From assembly GCF_900108485.1 (NCBI RefSeq), contig NZ_FNXF01000001.1, positions 372,001 through 436,000 of the forward strand: a stretch of DNA of 64,000 nt, written 5' to 3'. Under the pieces are notes generated by a model. That model was not told the DNA's origin. It saw only the letters and a list, made by a program, of their open reading frames with translations, and did not search any database. The translations under genes and the position numbers were made by a program. Positions 51,064-59,739 of this stretch are shown here, piece by piece (the first letter of the stretch is position 1; every line of letters starts with the position of its first letter). The stretch is from Rheinheimera pacifica. GTDB taxonomy: Bacteria; Pseudomonadota; Gammaproteobacteria; Enterobacterales; Alteromonadaceae.

Positions 51064-51696
51064 GTGGAAATTTACAGCAGTGAAGAACAACAGGTAGAAG
51101 CAATTAAACGTTTTTGGCATGAGTACGGCAAAGCGATCCTCGCTGGTGTGGTACTGGGCCTGGCGGCATTATATGGTTTTCGTTACTACCAGGCCGAGCA
51201 GCGCAACACTGCTGAACAGGCATCAACGGCATATAACCAGTTACTGCAACAACGTGAAGCCGGCAGCAGTGAAGACTGGCTGACTCAGGCGCAAAGCTTT
51301 GTGGCGGGATCTAAAGGCGACAATTACGCTGTGCTGGCGGCGTTGATAACGGCAAAAGAAGCAGTAACAGCTAAAAACTATGATGTGGCAACACAGCAGT
51401 TGAACTGGGTACTGGCTAATGCCAAACAACCGGCATTACTGGCGGTAACTCAACTGCGTCTGGCGAAATTGCAACAGGAACAGGGTAGCTATGATGCGGC
51501 GCTGAAAACACTGGAAAAAGCCATGCCAGCGAGTTTTGCTTCTTTGCAGGCTGAACTTAAAGGTGACATTCTGGTACTGGCAGAAAAACTGCCAGAGGCA
51601 AAAGCAGCCTATCAACAAGCGCTGGCAACTGCAGGACAAAATCAGCAGTTGCTTCAGATCAAGCTGGACGAGCTGGCGCACGTCACTGCAGTGTAA
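51064..51696 (+). CDS. yfgM: YfgM, inner-membrane TPR chaperone-network protein
   Basis: A 210-residue protein with a short cytoplasmic start (SSEEQQVEAIKRFWHEYGK), one membrane helix at about 22-40 and a periplasmic TPR region. E. coli YfgM associates with the SecYEG translocon and PpiD. The start is GTG after CGGAGC. It lies between hisS and bamB as in E. coli. Confidence 0.92.
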   Translation: MEIYSSEEQQVEAIKRFWHEYGKAILAGVVLGLAALYGFRYYQAEQRNTAEQASTAYNQLLQQREAGSSEDWLTQAQSFVAGSKGDNYAVLAALITAKEAVTAKNYDVATQQLNWVLANAKQPALLAVTQLRLAKLQQEQGSYDAALKTLEKAMPASFASLQAELKGDILVLAEKLPEAKAAYQQALATAGQNQQLLQIKLDELAHVTAV

Positions 51697-51706
51697 AGAG
51701 GTAAGC

Positions 51707-52888
51707 GTGAAATTACAGTTAAAACAGGTCTTGCTGCTTAGTGCAGTTATACTTGCCGGATGTTCCAGCAAAGAAAAGCTGGTATTACCGCCGGTACAGA
51801 ACAGCATCGATCCTGATGTAGTATGGAGCACCAGTATAGGTTCAGGTGTTGCGCATTATGAATCGTCGTTAACACCTATTATTGTCGGTGATACCGTATA
51901 CGCTGCCAGCCGTGAAGGCCTGGTTGCCGCGTATAACCTGGAAAATGGTAAGCGTAAATGGCAGTTTGATTTGCGCAAACCTGCCGGCAGTTCGTTCTGG
52001 CGTGGCATTAGTGATGTCTGGTCTGGCGATAACGCCCGTATCGCTGGCGGTTTAAGTTACGGTTACGACAAAATCTATTTTGGCACTGAAAACGGCGATG
52101 TGGTTGCCTTATCTGCGGATGGTGAACTGGTATGGCGCTCAGAGGTAAAAGGCGAAGTACTGGCCAGGCCTGCAGTAGGCGAAGGCCTGGTGGTAGTGGC
52201 GACCGGTGCCGGTACTCTGGTGGCACTGCACCCGGACACAGGTGAAGAACGTTGGCAGTTTGAAAACGAACAGCCGGCGCTTACTCTGCGTGGCGTCAGC
52301 GATCCGGTAATTGAGGCTGGTGGTGTAATATACGGTTCTGGTAATGGCCATATTGGTGTGCTGATTGCCGAACGTGGCTATCAGGCATGGGAAGAACCGA
52401 TAGCCGTGCCAAAAGGCAGCACCGATTTATCCCGTCTGGTTGATGTGGACGCGCGGCCATTAGTGGTTGGCGGCACAGTATACAGTATTGCCTTTAATGG
52501 TGAGCTGGTAGCGCTGGAGCTTCGCACCGGCCGTCAGTTATGGAAGCGCGACTACGCCAGTTTCCGCAATATGACGGTGGCAGGTGATACGCTGTATCTG
52601 GTGGATTCTGTAGGCCGTATATATGCTCTGGATGTACGCAGTGGCTCAGAAAAATGGTCGCAGTTTGGCCTTAACAAACATTATCTGACCGGCCCTGCTG
52701 TATATAAAGACTACCTGGTTATAGGCGACAACAAAGGCAATTTGCACTGGGTGAATCGTCAAACCGGTGATTTTGTTGCGCGCCAGAGTATGAATAGTTC
52801 TGGTTTTTACACCGAAGCGGTCAGCAATGGCAGCTATGTGTTGGTGCAAAGCCGCAATGGTAAGCTAGTCTTATTACAAACGCCTTAA
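51707..52888 (+). CDS. bamB: BamB, outer-membrane assembly lipoprotein
   Basis: A 393-residue lipoprotein with lipobox ILAGC after KLQLKQVLLLSAV. The body is an eight-bladed PQQ-like propeller (repeats such as GLVAAYNLENGKRKWQF, GTLVALHPDTGEERWQF, GRIYALDVRSGSEKW). It is a subunit of the BAM complex that inserts beta-barrels. The start is GTG at 51707 after AGAGGT; the long upstream frame overlaps yfgM and is rejected. Confidence 0.95.
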   Translation: MKLQLKQVLLLSAVILAGCSSKEKLVLPPVQNSIDPDVVWSTSIGSGVAHYESSLTPIIVGDTVYAASREGLVAAYNLENGKRKWQFDLRKPAGSSFWRGISDVWSGDNARIAGGLSYGYDKIYFGTENGDVVALSADGELVWRSEVKGEVLARPAVGEGLVVVATGAGTLVALHPDTGEERWQFENEQPALTLRGVSDPVIEAGGVIYGSGNGHIGVLIAERGYQAWEEPIAVPKGSTDLSRLVDVDARPLVVGGTVYSIAFNGELVALELRTGRQLWKRDYASFRNMTVAGDTLYLVDSVGRIYALDVRSGSEKWSQFGLNKHYLTGPAVYKDYLVIGDNKGNLHWVNRQTGDFVARQSMNSSGFYTEAVSNGSYVLVQSRNGKLVLLQTP

Positions 52889-52912
52889 ACCGTTAACAGC
52901 GGTTAAAGTTTT

Positions 52913-52947
52913 AAACAGGCCTGTATCGGGCCTGTTTTGTTATTTTT
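52913..52947 (+). terminator. Terminator after bamB
   Basis: AACAGGCC pairs with GGGCCTGTT and is followed by a T-rich tract. It sits between bamB and der, so der probably has its own promoter or relies on read-through. Confidence 0.8.
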
Positions 52948-52959
52948 GAGGTTCACATA

Positions 52960-54438
52960 ATGTTGCCTGTCGTTGCCCTGGTAGGGCGAGCCAATGTCGG
53001 TAAGTCGACACTTTTTAACCGCTTAACCCGCACCCGTGATGCGCTGGTAGCAGATTTTCCCGGCCTGACCCGCGACCGTAAATACGGCTCGGTAAAGTAT
53101 GAAGGGCTGGAATTTATTGTGGTCGATACCGGTGGTATTGATGGCAACGAGCAGGGCATTGAAGTAGAAATGGCAGAGCAGTCGCTCAAAGCCATAGATG
53201 AAGCTGACGTAGTGCTGTTTATGGTTGACGCCCGTGTTGGTGCTACCGTAGGTGATGAAGCCATTGCTGCGCATATTCGCAAAGTGGAAAAAAAGGTATT
53301 TGTAGTAGCCAATAAAACCGATGGCCTGGATGCTGATACCGCAGTGGCAGACTTCTACAGTTTAGGTTTGGGCGAGGTGTACGCCATTGCTGCTGCCCAT
53401 GGCCGTGGTGTGTCGGTGTTATTAAACCAGGCTTTAATTCCATTATTAAGCGAAGAGCAGCAAAAGCTGCTGGCCGGCGAAGTTGAACCGGAAGAAGGCC
53501 CGGTACTTGAAACCCTTACCGAAGAAGAAGCTGACGCCGAAGCTGCACGCCTGCGTAGCGAGCATATTAAACTGGCTATTGTTGGCCGGCCGAATGTGGG
53601 AAAATCTACACTAACTAACCGCATTTTGGGTGAAGAACGGGTGGTAGTGTTCGATATGCCCGGCACCACGCGCGATTCTATTTATATTCCTATGCAACGC
53701 AACGAGCGCGAATATACCCTGATAGACACTGCCGGTGTGCGCCGCCGCGGCAGAATTGACGATATGGTAGAGAAGTTCTCGGTAGTTAAAACACTGCAGG
53801 CCATTGAAGATGCCAATGTGGTGATTTTAGTACTGGATGCCCGCCTGGGTATTTCGGATCAGGATTTAAGCATTTTAGGCTTTGTGCTTAATGCCGGCCG
53901 TTCACTGGTTATTGCGGTGAATAAATGGGATGGCTTAAATGACAGCATCAAAGAGGAAATTAAGCGCGAACTGGACCGTCGCTTAGGTTTTATCGACTTT
54001 GCCCGGCTACATTTTATTTCTGCATTGCATGGTTCTGGTGTCGGTAACCTGTTTGAATCGGTGGAAGAAGCTTTTGATTCTGCTACCAAGCGCCACAGCA
54101 CCGCCTTGTTAACCCGTATTATGAAAATGGCGCAGGAAGATCACCAGCCGCCTTTGGTGCATGGCCGTCGGGTAAAACTGAAATACGCCCATGCCGGTGG
54201 TTACAACCCGCCGCTGATCGTAATTCATGGTAATCAGGTAGACGACCTGCCAGATTCCTACAAACGTTATCTGATGAACTATTATCGTAAGGCACTGCAA
54301 ATGATGGGCACGCCCATTCGCATTGAGTTCCGCGAAGGTGAAAACCCGTTTGCACCAACGAAAAAGAACACTGAAACGCCGCTGCAAAAGTACAAACGCG
54401 AGCGGTTAATGAAAGCGCGTAAAAAACTGGACCAATAA
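52960..54438 (+). CDS. der: Der (EngA), ribosome-assembly GTPase
   Basis: A 492-residue GTPase with two G domains in tandem ([14 protein letters not shown] near residue 9, [14 protein letters not shown] near 210; Walker-type NKTD and NKWD motifs) and a C-terminal KH-like domain. It is required for 50S subunit maturation. An acidic linker ([15 protein letters not shown]) joins the G domains. Confidence 0.97.
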   Translation: MLPVVALVGRANVGKSTLFNRLTRTRDALVADFPGLTRDRKYGSVKYEGLEFIVVDTGGIDGNEQGIEVEMAEQSLKAIDEADVVLFMVDARVGATVGDEAIAAHIRKVEKKVFVVANKTDGLDADTAVADFYSLGLGEVYAIAAAHGRGVSVLLNQALIPLLSEEQQKLLAGEVEPEEGPVLETLTEEEADAEAARLRSEHIKLAIVGRPNVGKSTLTNRILGEERVVVFDMPGTTRDSIYIPMQRNEREYTLIDTAGVRRRGRIDDMVEKFSVVKTLQAIEDANVVILVLDARLGISDQDLSILGFVLNAGRSLVIAVNKWDGLNDSIKEEIKRELDRRLGFIDFARLHFISALHGSGVGNLFESVEEAFDSATKRHSTALLTRIMKMAQEDHQPPLVHGRRVKLKYAHAGGYNPPLIVIHGNQVDDLPDSYKRYLMNYYRKALQMMGTPIRIEFREGENPFAPTKKNTETPLQKYKRERLMKARKKLDQ

Positions 54439-54449
54439 GGACCAACGGC

Positions 54450-56705
54450 ATGAATTTTCGTTTCCCGGTTATTGTTATCGATGAAGACTTTCGCTCAGAG
54501 AATATCTCTGGTTCTGGCATTCGTGATTTAGCGCAGGCCATCAGCAGCCACGGCTTTGAAGTAGTAGGTTATACCAGCTATGTCGATTTAAGCGCCTTTG
54601 CCCAGCAGGCAAGCCGTGCGTCTTGCTTTATTTTATCGATAGACGATGAAGAATTCGGCACCGGCAGCGCCGAAGAAGTGGCCAAAGCATTAAGCGAGCT
54701 GCGTACTTTTATTAAAGAAGTACGTAAGCGCAACGCCGATATTCCGATTTTTCTCTATGGTGAAACCCGTACCACCCGCCATGTACCGAACGACGTACTG
54801 CGCGAGCTGCACGGCTTTATCCATATGTTTGAAGATACGCCGGAGTTTGTTGCCAAGCACATTATCCGCGAAGCGAAAAAGTACCTTGATGCCTTAGCAC
54901 CGCCATTTTTTAATGCCTTAATGGATTACGCCTCTGACGGCTCATACTCCTGGCACTGCCCGGGCCACTCCGGTGGCGTGGCGTTTTTAAAAAGCCCGGT
55001 CGGCCAGATGTTTCACCAATTCTTTGGTGAAAATATGCTGCGTGCCGATGTCTGTAACGCGGTAGATGAATTAGGGCAGTTGCTGGACCACACCGGCCCG
55101 GTAGCTGAAAGCGAAGCCAACGCAGCGCGTATTTTCAGCTGCGACCACCTGTTTTTTGTTACCAACGGTACCTCTACATCTAATAAGATGGTGTGGCACT
55201 CAGTAGTGGCTCCGGGTGATATAGTAGTAGTAGACCGTAACTGCCATAAATCGATACTGCACTCGATTATTATGACCGGCGCTATACCGGTGTTTTTAAT
55301 GCCTACCCGTAACCATTACGGTATTATCGGCCCGATCCCGAAAAGCGAGTTTTCGCCAGAAGCTATCGCCAAGAAGATAGAAGCCAACCCCTTTGCCCGT
55401 AATGCCAAAAACAAAAAGCCGCGCATTTTAACCATTACGCAAAGTACCTACGACGGTATCTTGTATAACGTGGAAGAAATCAAGCAGGAGCTGGGTTCAA
55501 CCATCGATACGCTGCATTTTGACGAAGCCTGGCTGCCGCATGCCAGTTTCCATGATTTCTACAAAAATATGCATGCGATAGGTAAAGACCGGCCGCGCTC
55601 AGAAGACACCCTGGTGTTTGCCACCCAGTCGACGCATAAGTTGTTAGCCGGTTTATCGCAGGCATCGCAAATTCTGGTGCAAAATGCGCAGAACCGTAAC
55701 CTGGATACGCACCGTTTTAACGAGTCGTACCTGATGCACAGCTCTACCAGCCCGCAATATGCCATTATTGCCAGCTGTGACGTCGCCGCTGCGATGATGG
55801 AAGCGCCAGGTGGCACGGCGCTGGTAGAAGAAAGCTTAATGGAAGCCATCGATTTTCGCCGTGCTATGCGCAAAGTGGATGCCGAGTTTGGTGACGACGA
55901 CTGGTGGTTCCGCGTATGGGGCCCGGACGAGTTACCCGAAGAAGGCCTGGGCACGCGCGATAACTGGACCTTGCATGCTAAAGACAGCTGGCACGGTTTT
56001 GGCGCTATCGAGTCGGGCTTTAATATCCTCGATCCGATTAAAGCCACCATTATTACCCCTGGCTTAAACCTGCACGGTCAGTTTGATGAGCAGGGCATAC
56101 CGGCCGCTATTGTCAGTAAGTATCTGGCCGAGCACGGTATTATTATCGAGAAAACCGGCCTGTACTCGTTCTTTATTATGTTTACCATAGGCATTACCAA
56201 AGGCCGCTGGAACTCTATGGTAACCGAACTGCAGCAGTTTAAAGACGACTACGATCAAAACCAGCCGATGTGGCGTATTATGCCGGAGTTTGCCAAAAAG
56301 CATCCGCGCTATGAAAAAGTTGGCCTGCGTGATTTATGCCAGCAAATTCACAATATGTACCGCAAGTTTGACGTGGCCAAAGTCACCACCGAAATGTACT
56401 TATCTAATATTGAAACCGCGATGACGCCAGCTGATGCCTGGGCCAGAATGGCACACCGCGATATTGAGCGGGTATCGATTGACGAAATTGAAGGCCGCGT
56501 AACAGCTATGCTGGTAACACCGTATCCACCGGGCATACCGCTGATGGTACCGGGCGAGCGCTTTAATAAAATTATTATCAGCTACCTGCAATTTACCCGC
56601 GCCTTTAACGGTGCCTTCCCAGGCTTTGAAACCGACGTACACGGTTTAGTGCGCGAAATGGTAAACGGCGAGCTGAAGTACTTTATTGACGTCGTTAAAG
56701 AGTAG
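54450..56705 (+). CDS. Orn/Lys/Arg decarboxylase, class III PLP type
   Basis: A 751-residue enzyme. The N-terminal response-regulator-like wing domain (about 1-130) is followed by the PLP domain (WHCPGHSGGVAFLKSPVG, VTNGTSTSNKMVWHS, DEAWLPHASF, PLP lysine in QSTHKLLAGLSQAS) and the C-terminal domain ending with GFETDVHGL. The length and domains fit AdiA/CadA/SpeC-type acid-resistance decarboxylases; which amino acid is used cannot be decided. No antiporter gene is adjacent, so a biosynthetic polyamine role is also possible. Confidence 0.9.
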   Translation: MNFRFPVIVIDEDFRSENISGSGIRDLAQAISSHGFEVVGYTSYVDLSAFAQQASRASCFILSIDDEEFGTGSAEEVAKALSELRTFIKEVRKRNADIPIFLYGETRTTRHVPNDVLRELHGFIHMFEDTPEFVAKHIIREAKKYLDALAPPFFNALMDYASDGSYSWHCPGHSGGVAFLKSPVGQMFHQFFGENMLRADVCNAVDELGQLLDHTGPVAESEANAARIFSCDHLFFVTNGTSTSNKMVWHSVVAPGDIVVVDRNCHKSILHSIIMTGAIPVFLMPTRNHYGIIGPIPKSEFSPEAIAKKIEANPFARNAKNKKPRILTITQSTYDGILYNVEEIKQELGSTIDTLHFDEAWLPHASFHDFYKNMHAIGKDRPRSEDTLVFATQSTHKLLAGLSQASQILVQNAQNRNLDTHRFNESYLMHSSTSPQYAIIASCDVAAAMMEAPGGTALVEESLMEAIDFRRAMRKVDAEFGDDDWWFRVWGPDELPEEGLGTRDNWTLHAKDSWHGFGAIESGFNILDPIKATIITPGLNLHGQFDEQGIPAAIVSKYLAEHGIIIEKTGLYSFFIMFTIGITKGRWNSMVTELQQFKDDYDQNQPMWRIMPEFAKKHPRYEKVGLRDLCQQIHNMYRKFDVAKVTTEMYLSNIETAMTPADAWARMAHRDIERVSIDEIEGRVTAMLVTPYPPGIPLMVPGERFNKIIISYLQFTRAFNGAFPGFETDVHGLVREMVNGELKYFIDVVKE

Positions 56706-56783
56706 TGCTGGATGTTGAGTGCTTAGTGATGAGTTTTTAGTGTTGAGTGTTTAATGCTAACGACTCAGTTTAGCGTTTGAAAG

Positions 56784-56817
56784 ACCGGGTTGGTATTATG
56801 CCTTCCCGGTTTTTTTA
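56784..56817 (+). terminator. Terminator after the decarboxylase gene
   Basis: ACCGGG pairs with CCCGGT across a 15-base loop, followed by seven T residues. It lies between convergent genes. Confidence 0.8.
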
Positions 56818-56826
56818 TTTGGTCCG

Positions 56827-57615
56827 TTACTTTTCGATAAAGGCTTGTTCAATCACGTAATGGCCCATAGTGCGTGAATTGGCTTTTGCAAAGCCACGCT
56901 GATCCAGCATAGCCATTAGCTGCTGCAACATGGCATCGTTGCCGCACAACATAAATCTGTCATGCTCAGGGTTAAGGGCAGGCATACCAATATCGGCCAG
57001 TAACTTACCACTGTCCAGCAGATCGGTGATACGTCCCTGGTGTGGCACGCCGTTTCTGACATAGTCTTCCCGTGTCACTGTGGGGTAATAAATCAGCTTT
57101 TCACGAACTTCTTCACCAAAGTAAGGGTTGGCCGGTAGCACATGTTCAATTTCATGCTGGTAAGCCAGCTCTGAGCGCCAGCGCGTGCCATGCACCAGAA
57201 TAATTTTCTCAAAACTCTCGTAAATAAACGGATCGCGTATAATGCTCATAAAAGGCGCCAGCCCGGTGCCGGTGCTTAATAAATACAAATGTTTACCGGG
57301 AATAAGGTAGCCGGGTATCAGGGTTCCGGCAGGTCTTACCGTCAGCATAATCTGGTCGCCAGCTTTGATATTCTGCAGCCTTGATGTCAGCGCACCGTCA
57401 GGCACCTTGATGCTGAAAAACTCAAGCTCTTCATCATAATTAGGGCTGGCGATACTGTAGGCGCGCATTAACGGGCGACCACCAACCTCAAGCCCAATCA
57501 TAACAAACTGACCGTTTTCAAAGCGAAAAGACGACTCGCGCGTAGTTTTAAAGCTAAACAGCGTGTCATTCCAGTGATGAACATCGGTAACAATGGCATT
57601 GATAGTATTACGCAT
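56827..57615 (-). CDS. Second ferredoxin-NADP+ reductase, bacterial subclass I type
   Basis: A 262-residue flavoprotein distinct from Fpr at 17416. FAD motif PLMRAYSIASPNYDEELEFFSI, NADP region LLSTGTGLAPFMSIIRDP, and FMLCGNDAML; the C-terminus extends past the aromatic to VIEQAFIEK, as in the Azotobacter/Rhodobacter FPR subgroup. In that group, FPR donates electrons to bacterioferritin-associated ferredoxin and redox defence. A Fur-box match lies upstream at 57667. Confidence 0.9.
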   Translation of the reverse strand: MRNTINAIVTDVHHWNDTLFSFKTTRESSFRFENGQFVMIGLEVGGRPLMRAYSIASPNYDEELEFFSIKVPDGALTSRLQNIKAGDQIMLTVRPAGTLIPGYLIPGKHLYLLSTGTGLAPFMSIIRDPFIYESFEKIILVHGTRWRSELAYQHEIEHVLPANPYFGEEVREKLIYYPTVTREDYVRNGVPHQGRITDLLDSGKLLADIGMPALNPEHDRFMLCGNDAMLQQLMAMLDQRGFAKANSRTMGHYVIEQAFIEK

Positions 57616-57666
57616 AACAGTCCTTACTTAGTGGCCCAGAGCGCAATTATGCCACAGGGCGTCAAG

Positions 57667-57681
57667 TGATAATAGTTATCA
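57667..57681 (-). promoter_or_regulatory. Fur-box match upstream of the second reductase
   Basis: TGATAATAGTTATCA, a 7-1-7 inverted repeat, matches the Fur consensus with one differing arm base. It lies about 50 bases upstream of the reductase start, where a promoter is expected. It suggests repression by iron-loaded Fur. Confidence 0.7.
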
Positions 57682-57746
57682 TTAGCATGGGGCTTGCTTC
57701 TGGCAGTAATTAAAGCCGGGACTGTTAAAATCTGCTGTACCGTGCG

Positions 57747-58064
57747 CTAAATGCCGTTAACTAAAAAATCTATTGCGGCGATAATATGTGCTCTGTGGGC
57801 AGCTAGTGAAGTTTCCTTCTCTTGCAAAAAGCTAACAGAGACAGTCGTCAGTTGGTAAGTTAACAGAGCAAATTTTGTGCCCTCAATTTCAACGACAGGA
57901 CAAAGATTCTTGGGGTAGCTTTTGTCAGATTGCTGCAAGGGCGTTAATGGTATTACTACCCTGCTATTAAGGCTATCGAGTAGATCGTTTTGAATATCAA
58001 TAAAGTAGGGATAAACCTTATTGGTGTTTTGATCAGTATTAACGTACAGGTCGAACTGTGCCAT
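57747..58064 (-). CDS. ccdB: CcdB, gyrase-poisoning toxin
   Basis: A 105-residue toxin of type II. It begins QFDLYVNTDQNTNKVYPYFIDIQ, has VVIPL and ends DFLVNGI, as in plasmid F and Vibrio chromosomal CcdB. In the family it traps DNA gyrase. The C-terminal residues WGI of F CcdB needed for killing appear as VNGI here, so potency is uncertain. The ATG shares one base with the ccdA stop. Confidence 0.9.
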   Translation of the reverse strand: MAQFDLYVNTDQNTNKVYPYFIDIQNDLLDSLNSRVVIPLTPLQQSDKSYPKNLCPVVEIEGTKFALLTYQLTTVSVSFLQEKETSLAAHRAHIIAAIDFLVNGI

Positions 58065-58309
58065 CAGAATGCGCGATGATTGTCAGAGAAAAGACCATTT
58101 TGTTCAGCAAGTTCATTACAGGCTGCAATGGATTCACGGTTTTCTTGCAGCCACTGAATGCGTTTTTCCTGACGGATTTTTTCTGTCAGCGCCCATTCCA
58201 GAGTGGCCGACAGGTTTATGTTCAGACGACGAGCCTCTGCCAATAACTCTCTGCTTATGGTGAGATTTGTCGCTTTTTTTGCGGCTGTGTTACTCACTAA
58301 AGGTTGCAT
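58064..58309 (-). CDS. ccdA: CcdA, antitoxin
   Basis: An 81-residue antitoxin with an N-terminal ribbon-helix-helix DNA-binding part (KKATNLTISRELLAEARRL) and a C-terminal CcdB-neutralising tail (RESIAACNELAEQNGLFSDNHRAF). AGGAGA lies before the ATG at 58309; the upstream ATG at 58327 would put the ribosome-binding site inside the frame. It is the first gene of the pair, as usual. Confidence 0.9.
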   Translation of the reverse strand: MQPLVSNTAAKKATNLTISRELLAEARRLNINLSATLEWALTEKIRQEKRIQWLQENRESIAACNELAEQNGLFSDNHRAF

Positions 58310-58335
58310 CCGATATTCTCCTAACATATATAGTG

Positions 58336-58350
58336 CGCATTATTAATGCG
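58336..58350. promoter_or_regulatory. Palindrome upstream of ccdA, likely operator
   Basis: CGCATTATTAATGCG is a perfect 7-1-7 palindrome about 27 bases before the ccdA start. Ribbon-helix-helix antitoxins bind such sites, so it is a candidate autorepression operator. Confidence 0.65.
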
Positions 58351-58581
58351 TATTATCCTAGTTGCACCAACTTACTAAGTCAAGCAACTAGCCGACCTTG
58401 CTAGCAATGTCGTTACGCTTGCTAATCACGCGCTTTTACCGCAATTATCAGACGGCGCTAAGCAACGGAGAGCCAAACTTGTCTGTAGCTTGCTCAGCCA
58501 AGGCATTGTTAGAATTATGAATTGCTATGTAAGTGTCAGAATTTTTGCCGGGGCATTTTTTTAACGCTGACGCCAATGCTG
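58351..58581. other. Spacer between ccdA and chaC
   Basis: Holds the ccdA promoter area on the minus strand and otherwise no recognisable gene. GCATTGTTAGAAT near 58506 resembles the 3' end of an attC site, but I find no convincing matching 5' arm. Confidence 0.4.
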
Positions 58582-59151
58582 TTACGGCGACAGCGCCAAC
58601 AATTGCCGCTCTATGGCAAATACATGCTCATCCTGCTCATTCATATCACGCAGCGCCTGCGCCAGCTTTAACAGGTATTCACTATTCGGGCCGCTTGGGC
58701 CACGGCTTTTGGCAATATGCGCGGCAATTTCAGCATCACTGGCAGGGCCTAAATAAGCCTCGTTATCGGGGCTGGCTAAATACACCACGCCTCCTGTTTC
58801 GCCGGGTTCATGCAACCAATGCAGGGGCGTAAATACACGCAGGTAACCGTTTTTCTCGCGATGGTCCAAATGCTCAAAGGTATCCGGCGTAACCTGATAC
58901 GCCATACCAACACAGCGCGCACCGGGTTCTTCAATTAGCGTTAATACCCGACCTGGCGCCTCCGGCGTACCACGATGATCATGCGAGCCCTGCCAAAACC
59001 GGCGCTGCCAGCCATAAATGCAGGCCGGTTTAGCGTCCAGATAATCAAAGTCGGTTTTGTAGATCAGTGAGCCATAACCAAACAACCAGACAGAGTCGAG
59101 GTGATCCAACGGCTGGCGCTGTTTATTCAGGGAAATAGTGTTGTGCGACAT
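58582..59151 (-). CDS. chaC: ChaC, glutathione-specific gamma-glutamylcyclotransferase
   Basis: A 189-residue enzyme that cleaves glutathione to 5-oxoproline and Cys-Gly. It has VWLFGYGSLIYKTDF (the nucleotide-loop-like motif of the family), GWQRRFWQGSHDHRGTPEAPGRV and LDHREKNGYLR with the catalytic Glu. The ATG at 59151 is chosen over one at 59178. It is leftward, while the cassettes that follow are rightward, so it may be either ordinary chromosome or a reversed cassette. Confidence 0.9.
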   Translation of the reverse strand: MSHNTISLNKQRQPLDHLDSVWLFGYGSLIYKTDFDYLDAKPACIYGWQRRFWQGSHDHRGTPEAPGRVLTLIEEPGARCVGMAYQVTPDTFEHLDHREKNGYLRVFTPLHWLHEPGETGGVVYLASPDNEAYLGPASDAEIAAHIAKSRGPSGPNSEYLLKLAQALRDMNEQDEHVFAIERQLLALSP

Positions 59152-59312
59152 AACACTCTGCTTAGCCAAAAATAGCATTGTATTTTTATGCAGCGACCAG
59201 CGAAAGTCTTTATTAGACGGAGATTTCCATATTTGTCGATATGACTAAACTAAGCTGTACCTGTAAGCCGTTGTAAATAATCCAGAACCGCTGTAATGTC
59301 ATAAACACAAAA

Positions 59313-59374
59313 TTTACAACGCCGGAAAAAGTCCGTGTTTAAGTACGGATTTTTCCGCGGAATAAGCGTTAGCT
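59313..59374 (+). other. attC site 1 (integron cassette recombination site)
   Basis: TTTACAACGCC at the 5' end and AAGCGTTAGCT at the 3' end bracket a stem of CGGAAAAA and GTCCGT against ACGGA and TTTTTCCG. This is the attC layout of outer core sites around an imperfect hairpin. It closely resembles the right part of attC 5 at 61525. Confidence 0.8.
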
Positions 59375-59391
59375 GACTAGAAGCTCAAACT

Positions 59392-59658
59392 ATGACACAA
59401 CTTGACGTATCATCGATAAGCACAAGCGAAGAGCTTCATTCTCTTCTGGCAAGCGTGTTTAAATTCCCGGACTACTACGGCAAGAACTGGGATGCATTTG
59501 ATGAATGCATCCGTGATTTCCCTCCGGAAGAGCCAATATACATCATGGGAATTAGCCAATTGTCTGAGCAATTACCAAGAGAAGCTGACCTTCTAAAAAG
59601 TTGTCTACAAGAGTTTGCTAACGAACAATCAGTGCCTTTCCAAGTTTATGTCAGCTAA
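59392..59658 (+). CDS. Barstar-like ribonuclease inhibitor (cassette 1)
   Basis: An 88-residue acidic protein. SEELHSLLASVFKFPDYYGKNWDAFDECI is the barstar-family helix and loop (written here in outline), where barstar binds the barnase active site. The next part PPEEPIYIMGISQL is a buried strand. No ribonuclease toxin is in the window, so it is an orphan inhibitor. It starts 18 bases after attC 1 and its stop codon lies in the attC 2 start, as in a typical gene cassette. Confidence 0.85.
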   Translation: MTQLDVSSISTSEELHSLLASVFKFPDYYGKNWDAFDECIRDFPPEEPIYIMGISQLSEQLPREADLLKSCLQEFANEQSVPFQVYVS

Positions 59659-59734
59659 CAAGCGCCATCAAAAACGCGCCCTTTGGGCGCTCGACTCGCA
59701 ACAAGTTGCTCGCGTTTGTGGCGAGCGTTAGGTT
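59653..59734 (+). other. attC site 2
   Basis: An 82-base site from AGCTAAC to GCGTTAGGT. Inner stems include GCGCCCTTTGGGCGC and GCAACAAGTTGC. It is nearly identical to attC 3 at 60199. Confidence 0.88.
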
Positions 59735-59739
59735 TTTGT

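Noticed and set aside
51536-51706. N-terminal extension of bamB
   Set aside because: It overlaps yfgM in another frame and would bury the lipoprotein signal; the GTG at 51707 has a ribosome-binding site.
55559-56050. Leftward open frame of 163 codons inside the decarboxylase
   Set aside because: Antisense shadow of a conserved enzyme; no start signal.
57747-58309. ccdAB as plasmid remnant
   Set aside because: No replication or mobilisation gene is near; the chromosomal CcdAB type linked to integrons fits better.
58440-58515. Possible attC between ccdA and chaC
   Set aside because: GCATTGTTAGAAT resembles an attC end, but the upstream arm does not pair convincingly; kept only as a note.
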